A stretch of DNA of 64,000 bases, from NCBI GenBank assembly GCA_963978905.1, contig OZ022257.1, positions 48,936,873 to 49,000,872 on the forward strand. The letters run 5' to 3'. Each line of letters begins with the position of its first letter. The first letter of the stretch is position 1. The notes below the pieces were generated by a model, which saw nothing but the letters and a program-made list of their open reading frames with translations, made no database searches and was not told the DNA's origin. A program made the translations under genes and the position numbers. Below, one piece after another: positions 47,201 to 64,000 of this stretch. Source of the DNA: Trichostrongylus colubriformis (taxonomy: Eukaryota; Nematoda; Chromadorea; Rhabditida; Trichostrongylidae).

Positions 47201-48715
47201 CATATACAACACATCCCACAGCGAAGAGATCCATTGAGGGTTGGAGTGAGCCTGAAATGTGCTTCGTGTATAATGTGTCATCCAGTGCACAGAACAGTCC
47301 GTTTTACCGAAAAGCCATTCGTCTCCTTTTTCTTTGTGAATAATCTCATAATCTACGGACGAGAGGAAACGTTCCGGAGCGAGATAGCAGTGCTGATGGC
47401 GACTAGTGTCAAAGAAAAATGTGAAAGATGATGGATTATCCTAAATACACTTACAATTGTATTCTCAAAGGATCAATAGAAAGGGGGGAACGAATTAAAA
47501 ATTCCATCAACACAACATTGTCCACGAAGAATTCACGTAAACTACTAGTATCGCAATACTCACGTGAGGAAGATAAGTAGGCTTGTATGGTGCAAAATCG
47601 GTGATTTGTAACCAGTTAGAAGAAGAGAGAAGGACATTTTGAGATTTCAAGTCTCCATGGCAAACATTGGCCTTTTGACATTGTGCAATGGCTTTGAATA
47701 GCTGGTAAATGTACCTAGAAGCTCACTGATACATTTCCAATAAGCTTTGTAGGATTGTAGGACTAACGCAACCAGTACTTCGCGTAAACTGACCATATCT
47801 TCTCTTGCTGAACAATGAACGGTCTGGTACTCAATCTATCACAAAGAGTCTGCTTTTGAAATGGACGGATGAGCACAGCCCATTTTGGGGTGACCTGAGT
47901 TTTTTTGATTGGTAAAGCGCTCACATGAGAGCTTTGCGATGACGAACACTCACGTATATCCTTTTCACTGTGCAGCAATTGGGAGCATTCAATAGTGCAT
48001 CTCGAATACGAAAGATTTCCTTACGATACGGCTCATAAACTGATGAATCCTCCTAAATTTCGTTTCGGATAAATGATGCTGGCATGTGCTAGGTTTCGAA
48101 AGTTTTGATTTTTAATGGATGCACGTCCGGTTATGCAATAGTACAGCCCTATCACATGCAAGCTCAGAAAATGAAGGTAGCTTTGATCTTGAGCAAGAGT
48201 ATATACGAGGAATTGATAACAGTTCAGTTGCAAGCAACCTGTTTATAGATACCTATTAGCGTTTATGGATAACGGGGAGTGGTGAGGCCGCGTTCATACT
48301 CCGCGCACCGGCGGCGACAGCAAGGTAAGAACGCGGCCTAATACATCGGTCGATTTGGATGGTCTAACAGAACATAGTGAACATGGCACTGTGGGGTACA
48401 GCGTCGTGGCCGTGTGAGTCCTGCTTCCTTCCCTCTACGCCATACAGATTCCACTACAAACGAACTATTTGAGCTACCTGAGTTAAAAACACTTTCCAAA
48501 CACAATTTCCTTCACTGTTACGGCCTCGAGCGACTTTCATAAAGCGGGTACTTCCGAGGCTGAAAGCACATGATCACATGCTGGACGCATAGGTTTCTTC
48601 ACTTGCTTTCGAATTACACGTACCTTTCTATGGGTTCACCACACGCTAAGTCATTTAGATAGTACTCGACTGGAAGAACATCAGACGAGCTTGATGATGA
48701 GTGTACATTACCCAT
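35228..48715 (-). CDS. vps-15: VPS15/PIK3R4, regulatory subunit of class III PI3-kinase
   Basis: About 35 exons give roughly 1300 aa. The start 48715 (MGNVHSS) keeps the N-myristoylation Gly2. Kinase exons 48715-48624, 48559-48478, 48052-47954, 47894-47794, 47714-47564, 47440-47308, 47251-47104, 46976-46886 show STRFMKVARG, the HGDLKSQNVL loop (HGD for HRD), TDFAPYKPTYLP (DFA for DFG) and CYLAPERF. HEAT exons 46815-46658, 46608-46479, 46343-46266, 46207-46069, 45998-45904, 45563-45396, 45335-45199 (LLRHMITFLN), 45031-44897, 44734-44594, 44542-44440, 44332-44188. Linker/WD40 exons 43778-43658 (HKGIIDLSS), 43602-43408, 43211-43115, 42616-42533 (LLTHLHEH), 42453-42293, 42147-42032, 41564-41461, 41392-41346, 41054-41018, 40830-40745, 40654-40621, 38369-38302, 36667-36610, 36543-36396, 36098-35977, 35335-35228 (SAGSDGVIKIWK end). 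It scaffolds VPS34/Beclin for autophagy and endosomal PI3P. Joins 46069/45998, 45904/45563, 43408/43211 and 41461/41392 are out of phase. Confidence 0.9.
35542..35944. mobile_element. Foldback MITE, TTAAAGGCACACCACGCGAT family, copy 1
   Basis: Ends TTAAAGGCACACCACGCGAT and the inverse ATGGTGCGCCTTTAA. Inner arms GAGCCACGCCCATTCAACCA and TGGTTGAGTGGGCGTGGCTC pair across a short centre. It lies in the last vps-15 intron. Confidence 0.88.
36781..38291 (+). mobile_element. Mariner element (near full length) in a vps-15 intron, opposite strand
   Basis: Ends TTAGGTAGTTGCAAAATCAA and TTTTGCAACAACCTAA are inverse and flanked by TA. About 1.5 kb, carrying a disrupted transposase read opposite to vps-15. 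The end sequence resembles the TTAGGTTGGTGCAAAA ends of the human Hsmar/bandit-like mariner group; bandit was described from the dog hookworm. Confidence 0.9.
36969..38213 (+). pseudogene. Mariner transposase interrupted by an insertion
   Basis: The likely start is the Met at 36969 (MNRRDYRVIMLYEYLSS); the open frame from 36789 includes the terminal repeat and is not protein. Blocks in order: HTH CERTVQLWFKKFASGDFDLE (shortened after SSVSGT, suggesting a small in-frame deletion), linker, first catalytic Asp in ITVDEKWVLYDN, second in LLQDNARPHTS. A foreign stretch of about 250 bp (37700-37955) then shifts into a stop at 37872. The C-terminal third resumes at 37962 with HPVYSPDLSPTDYHFFRALN (third Asp) and ends at 38213. 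All three Asp residues survive, so it is a young but broken copy. Confidence 0.88.
38434..38805. mobile_element. Foldback MITE, TTAAAGGCACACCACGCGAT family, copy 2
   Basis: Left end TTAAAGGCCCACCACGCAAT, right end ATTATCGCGTGGTGTGCCTT. The interior arms with CCGAGCAACGCCCACCCAAC pair with TTGGTTGGGTGAGTGTGGCT. It lies in a vps-15 intron, about 500 bp upstream (gene sense) of the mariner. Confidence 0.85.
40071..40155. repeat. Two-copy tandem repeat (about 45 bp) in a vps-15 intron
   Basis: Two copies of GTCTAAAGGGTGAAC(C/A)CATGAGGG(G/A)CTAACACTCGGCG, the first beginning at about 40071. Confidence 0.7.
42940..43093. mobile_element. Foldback MITE, CAGTCCATTTCGGAGCGC family, copy 3
   Basis: Left end ATAGTCCATTTCGGAGAACT, right end GGTCCGAAATGGACTGTA. 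The interior has GAGAGTGTGGC-like repeats and GTCCGTAGGCTACGCCCTAT. It sits in the vps-15 intron between exons 43211-43115 and 42616-42533. Confidence 0.88.
45618..45742. repeat. Near-perfect long hairpin (two arms of about 56 bp)
   Basis: 45618-45673 and 45687-45742 are inverted copies with few mismatches (AACACAAACAAAGA pairs with TCTTTGTTTGTGTT; CTTGAGGAATCTTTCG pairs with CGAAAGATTCCTCAAG) around a 13-bp centre containing AAGCTT. It lies in the vps-15 intron whose flanking exons do not join in phase. Confidence 0.85.
48284..48342. mobile_element. Short foldback relic, TTAGGCCGCGTTCATAC superfamily
   Basis: GAGGCCGCGTTCATACTCCG..GCACCGGCGGCGAC followed closely by GTAAGAACGCGGCCTAA. The ends match the superfamily but most of the interior has been lost. 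Located in the first part of vps-15, in an intron. Confidence 0.7.
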
Positions 48716-59176
<10,461 letters not shown>

Positions 59177-62100
59177 GCCACGATTAACAGCAACATTTCT
59201 GAAAAGTAATCTTCCGAGATCACTTATCTGTAATACAAAGCTTAATAATTTGCAATTTTTATACGTCAACTACTTCACTTCCCTTTTGTAAATACTCCTT
59301 AGGTTGCAAACCACTTGTCATGTTTTTCTTGTAAAATATGCCACAGTATCATTTTACTCTCTCGATCTGATGCTATTTTTCATGTTTTTATGGCATAACG
59401 GTGAGAAGAATCTGTACCATGTATTGATCTCTATAGTAAAAGGTTTTTCTTTGAAAAGTTGTGATGCTGCTGCTGTTTCACTGCGAGTATCATTTTCCAA
59501 AGGGAAAGCAAGGTTTTCACTGATTTTCTCGCAGTGAAGGCGAAGTCTCATGCTAGGTGCAGATGTTTCGCGGATTGATAGAATCATGAATTAAATGCCA
59601 GTTCTTTCCTGTGTTTTCAACGCGAGGAGCGCTAGCTTCGAGGTCATGGATCACATTGGACTTGACTCTCAAAATCGATGCGGCAAAACTAGTGGTAAGG
59701 AAGAAATGATGCAGCGTAGTGGGTGGACCGAAAGCTGGTAAGTTTCAAGCTTTAAAAAAAGAAATTGGGTATGGTCTTCATTCGGTCTATTGATCGCTAG
59801 CTAGGAGGGTCTCACTTTCCTTGAAATTATGTCTCGTTCTCATTTATTATTGACAGCCGAGTGCACGGATTACCTTTTGAAAATGCTTCCTCCTGCCAGC
59901 ATTTCCTGATTTGCGTTCAGGGCATTTTTAAGAACATTTTTGGCTAGAATAGTATTTATATTAATTGTTTTTATACTCGGCGACTGACGAAACGCATCAG
60001 GTACCGTGCGATCAATGCGTTGGCATGCTCGCCCGTAGCGTGCACTATCCTCCCACATATCGATCGCAGGACCAGTTTTTGCTATGCTTGCGTTAGTCCG
60101 ATCGCAGTGGCCACGATCGCCTAGCATAAATGCAGCTTAATGCATGGGGGTGTGAGATCAGTACGTATCCTAGGGCGGCCTTAAGGTAGCTGAGGTGGCT
60201 TTGAAGTGTTTTTTTTCTAGTACGAAGTGTACATTGCAAACAAAACTTTTGAAAAGAAATCTAGTCAAAGTTTGCCATTCGGAACCATTCGTTTGCAAAG
60301 ATCATCACGTGAGTGTGCTGGAGCAGGAGCAAAAACACCGCGATTTCAGGTCATGTTGACGTCTTTGCTCACAAATAATGGCATCTCATCTGTCAGATGC
60401 TCCTCCTTCTCTGTGACCTTGAGCTGTCAGAAAAACGAGGGTTGAGCCCTGTCCTTTGGATTTTGGTTCCATCTTTCATGCTTGTTCTTTGTATCAGGAT
60501 CACGCGATAGTCAAAGCAGGATGAGGCTGTGCTGAGAGAAAAGATAGGCTAAGTTGAGGGCAAAAAAGGGCTGTAAGGGTAAGTTTTCAGGGGTGTGTAG
60601 CGTTAGGAACGTGGGGTGCCGCGCGGCGAATTGCGGACGAGTTTAACGCTGCGTGGTACAGTAATTGCGACGCAGCTTCGCAGTGGGGCGCAAATGTTGC
60701 GCCTCCACCTCATGCGTTGCTCTTTGTTCAAACGTGGGGTGGGTAAAATTTCAAATAAATGAGACCTAACCATAAACCTTAATTAGCGAAAACGACTAAA
60801 AGAGAAAAAGGACTGTTTGATGAAGCAGCAGTAGAGGCGAAATAATAGCGCTTCCTGCGAAACCGCGTCACTGCATCGTACCACGCCTCATCGAAATCGC
60901 CCAAAAATTGCCGCGCGCGGCTAACCACGACTAATGCTCGTCTTCCATTTTTACTAGTTTCCACTTGAAGAGGTTTTCTTCCACTATTGGTGCTTTTTGT
61001 GGAAGTGGGGGGGGGGGGCATACGGTGGCACTGCAGCATCTCTTCTAGTCGCGCCGTCAAACTTTGGTCGAGGAACTATTGAAGCTTTCAGTTACCACGC
61101 AGCCTGTTTGTATGGATGTCGCTGCTCTCGATATCCACGTATGACGGCTGATTAATGGGTGCTTGATGGGAGGGAAGTGTTGTGAGAGAAGGATGAAACG
61201 CCCTGTTGTTGTAACATAGGCCGCGACTTCCCGTTATCAACATTTCCACGCCGTTCGGATGCAACTGAACCTACGTCTGTTCAGTTGTGAATGACGTCCG
61301 TCATCGTAGGAAAGACGTCGCCAACATGCCCTCTCGTTGTTCCGCCCTCAGACCAGCAGGGCCCCAGAGGTGATTGTTGGGTAGCGATCTTCGGCAACGC
61401 TTGGGCTAACTCATTTGAGAATTTGTGGCTCTGATGCTTTTTTCGATGGAATTAATTTTTATAGAAAGTATGTATAATGTGTCATACAGAATAATGGTTG
61501 TCGATTATATTCTGATTTTTCGAATTGAAGTTTATAATAGTCGCTTCTCTCATAGGTCTTTATGTTCTAGTCAAGTGTAGGTTTTGTCGTGACTAGTCGC
61601 GGCAGGTCCCCAGAGCAAGGCGCCTTTTTGGCTTTCGTCCAATTGGCGCAAGAATTCGTCGAAATGCTTTCAGCAGAAGTTTGGATACTTGACCCTACTT
61701 GGCTCCAAAGCTTCAGATTTCCATAAAAAAAATAGCGCGCCGTCTCAGAAGAATGTAGCAGAAACTATGACTTGCTGGGCCTCACACCTACTGCGTTACA
61801 TTCTGTCCCTAAATAGAAAGGATTATTTAGGATAATTTTTCTCTTTCACGCTCCTTCTTCTACGTCCAGGGACTATTCTGTGGTTACGGTAGTCGAACAT
61901 ATATTTATGTACATGAATAGGGAAGCGACGTGACGGGTAGGCGTCTTCATGCCTCACGTCAGATTGTGAATAATTCCGAGATTTATCTTGGTCCAGATAA
62001 ACCATCATGATGAATTATGCTATTTGCGTGGATATATAAGCTGCGCTTTTGGGATAAAAACGAAGCAATGCGGAAAACAGCTGGCCATAAGAAAGCTCTC

Positions 62101-64000
62101 CATCACTGTTCACTGTGTTTCACTATCTATTCCTCTATTGTATTTTCCAGCCTCAAATAATTAAATTTTACTAAAGCTTACCAAAAAGGCTGGGATGAAT
62201 AAGCCATAGTTTCTCATGAAATCATAGGTTTTGTGTTTCCATTGATGGAGAATGGAGCAGATACCCTACCCCATGAAGTACGGTCATAGAGCAGTGATAA
62301 ATTCACAGGTTCCAACTTAATAAGTCCTACGCATGTCGCGTTCTGACTTCGCTTTTTGTTCCGCCCCCAAATGGACGTGTTAAATGCTGCATTTCACTGC
62401 CCGGATCCACTAATAGCGTATCTGTGTTTAACACGGCAGTGATATGGAGCACAGGTAAGGCCGCTTCCATACTTTGCGCACCGACGCCGGCACGCGCGTG
62501 ACGCAGGCACGCGCGTGACGGCGTCGGTGCGCAAAGTATGGAAGCGGCCTAAACAATGGGCACCACTGAAATCAAAGGGCAGAATAAAAGCTCCATTGCC
62601 AATTTATGGGCTGATTTTTTTGCATTTTTCTGATTCCCAGATCTTTCATCATTTCTATTTTCATTTTCGATGGCAAGGTAAAGAGCTCTTCAGTGAAGCT
62701 ATGTGTAATCACAGGACGGAGGTGTAATGTGAGGTTGGAGCACTTCCACTCTCATGGTGATGGGATCAAATCACATCATGCTCGCCCAGGTCTACCAAGC
62801 CCTCCACCTGTCCCTGTGGAGTAGATGATATGGTACCAGACTCATATAGGTGAGAAAGCAATGACTTGTGCATTGGCTGACCCCCGCAAGTCATTGTATA
62901 AGCCAAGCATTCACCTCTTACCTCGATTCTGAATGAAACTAGAATGCGTGGCGCATCCCAGGAAGGAATTGGCTTACTGAAACTTCATCCTTTACTTTTA
63001 GGTGCAATCACTATGCAATAGTAATGTGGGTTGATATAGTATCGATTTTACTCCCAAGCATATCAAAAAGCATAAAAAAGGCATGTCAGTAAATAAACTA
63101 AATTGATCAAATGATTATAAAGATGCTTGATAGATATTGTTGTTGTTTTATTATCGCTTCCGGGCAGAAACTGCCGAACTATTTTCATGTTCTGTTCAGA
63201 AAATTGGCCGTTTCCGTCTGCTAGTAAACAACATTTGCTATGTTCGCTCGTGCAGAATTTCTGGCTAGCAAGCGAGTGCTCTTATGTTCATCAACAAGCA
63301 TAATACATTTGAGTGCAGCGTTCGATATTCTCTTCTCGGAACAGCGCTATAGGACCTCCGTCGAATAGGATTCCTCGAACCTGAGAGATAGTCCGCATCG
63401 TTTTCCTTAGCAGGTGGACGAATTTTACATTCTTAAGGAACCGGGCTGGGTCGGGAGAAAGAGGAAGATGGGAAAAATGATCGTGTCGAAACGAACATTC
63501 GAGGTTAGAAACGATAGGGAAACCGGATTCGAAAGCGTTATGTTACAGCCCGTATTGGCATCTCCTGCGCGTCTCTTCGAACTGCAATATCACCTTTCCG
63601 AGTAACTCGCTTAGAAAACGTCATTTGTCGTCTCGTAGGGTGTATTTTATTCATTCATGATGATGCGAAATAAGTGAAACAAGAAACAGCAGCAATCAAG
63701 TGAAACAACGAATGGAAGAAAAAGCGGAAGAGAAAGAAAGATGGGTTCATAGTAAGAAAAATTCCGTTGAATTCACACGCGAAGTCTTAGCAGGAGGTCA
63801 TGTATGCAATGTTCGCAACCTAACGAACTGCAAGCATTACGGTAGGCCTTACCGAAGCCAAAATTGCCACTTCCCGGAGTGTTAAACAAGTGTGAGACTG
63901 CTCTTCTATGAAGTCAGCTTCAGACTGCTTCCATACACTGCGGAAGTGCAGGCTACAGGGCGTGGCTGCGTTTACAGAGGGCGAGACAAAATGGCATGTG
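59177..64000. other. Gene-poor region downstream of smc-3
   Basis: No exon chain I can support. Short frames at 60779-61060 (-), 63414-63605 (+) and 63700-63885 (+) lack domains. The frame at 63414 follows a CCTTAGCAG acceptor-like site and could be part of a gene continuing past the edge, but nothing identifies it. The only clear repeat is the foldback at 62457-62553. Confidence 0.5.
62457..62553. mobile_element. Compact foldback, TTAGGCCGCGTTCATAC superfamily
   Basis: A nearly perfect palindrome: TAAGGCCGCTTCCATACTTT then GCGCACCGACGCCG on the left, CGGCGTCGGTGCGCAAAGTA then TGGAAGCGGCCTAA on the right, with two CACGCGCGTGACG copies at the centre. About 97 bp in total. Confidence 0.9.

Noticed and set aside
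60779..61060. Minus-strand frame of 93 codons
   Set aside because: Contains a poly-C/poly-G-derived PPPP stretch and no recognisable domain; no adjoining exons in phase.
63414..63885. Two short plus-strand frames near the right edge
   Set aside because: Possible exons of a gene beyond the window, but neither shows a family motif and they cannot be joined in frame.

Overview
The window looks like genomic DNA of a parasitic strongylid (clade V, hookworm-like) nematode. The reasons are many short GT-AG introns with TTTCAG-type acceptors, acceptor-like sequences directly before start codons (as expected for spliced-leader trans-splicing), nematode-like versions of conserved eukaryotic proteins, and introns full of mariner elements and foldback repeats. 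The genus is inference. There are no bacterial genes, CRISPR arrays or operon-style ORFs. Most long single-frame ORFs are shadows; real proteins appear only after joining exons.

Layout. 1-2104 (-): 5' end of a LAF-1/DDX3-type DEAD-box helicase gene (RGG-rich N-terminus only; the gene runs off the left edge). 2105-5990: long non-coding stretch with a GC-rich foldback. 5991-9009 (-): proteasome subunit beta-1 (pbs-6 type), 7 exons, 260 aa, reading frame closed. 9069-10213: repeat-rich block. 10630-22134 (+): a 20-exon, 863-aa polyhomeotic-like Polycomb protein (polyQ, HD1-like motif, FCS zinc finger, C-terminal SAM). 23058-23523 (-): a 104-aa coiled-coil-like protein of unknown function. 24269-26043 (-): a four-exon C2H2 zinc-finger protein of a type I associate with nematode expansions. 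26044-30189: repeats and decayed mariners. 30190-33813 (+): fizzy-related/Cdh1 (fzr-1), 14 exons, 521 aa, closed. 35228-48715 (-): VPS15/PIK3R4 (pseudokinase-like kinase, HEAT, WD40), about 35 exons, with four exon joins I could not put in phase. 49464-59176 (+): SMC3 cohesin subunit, 35 exons, 1208 aa, closed. 59177-64000: no gene I can support.

The host genes are housekeeping or chromatin/cell-cycle functions: protein turnover (proteasome, APC/C activator), cohesin, Polycomb-like silencing, PI3-kinase/autophagy scaffold, RNA helicase. Nothing suggests that they form one pathway. fzr-1 and vps-15 converge and may share an AATAAA-rich 3' zone near 35.1 kb; vps-15 and smc-3 diverge from a gap of about 750 bp.

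The most unusual content is the repeat landscape. At least four mariner-type insertions are present (in introns of the polyhomeotic, vps-15 and smc-3 genes and between genes), one of them an internally deleted copy that keeps only the DNA-binding domain. A foldback superfamily has near-constant ends (TTAGGCCGCG...ACTTTGCG) but a different self-complementary interior in every copy, including one whose arms are octamer arrays. Several other foldback MITE families occur. A set of coding-like exons of unknown identity lies inside a pbs-6 intron.
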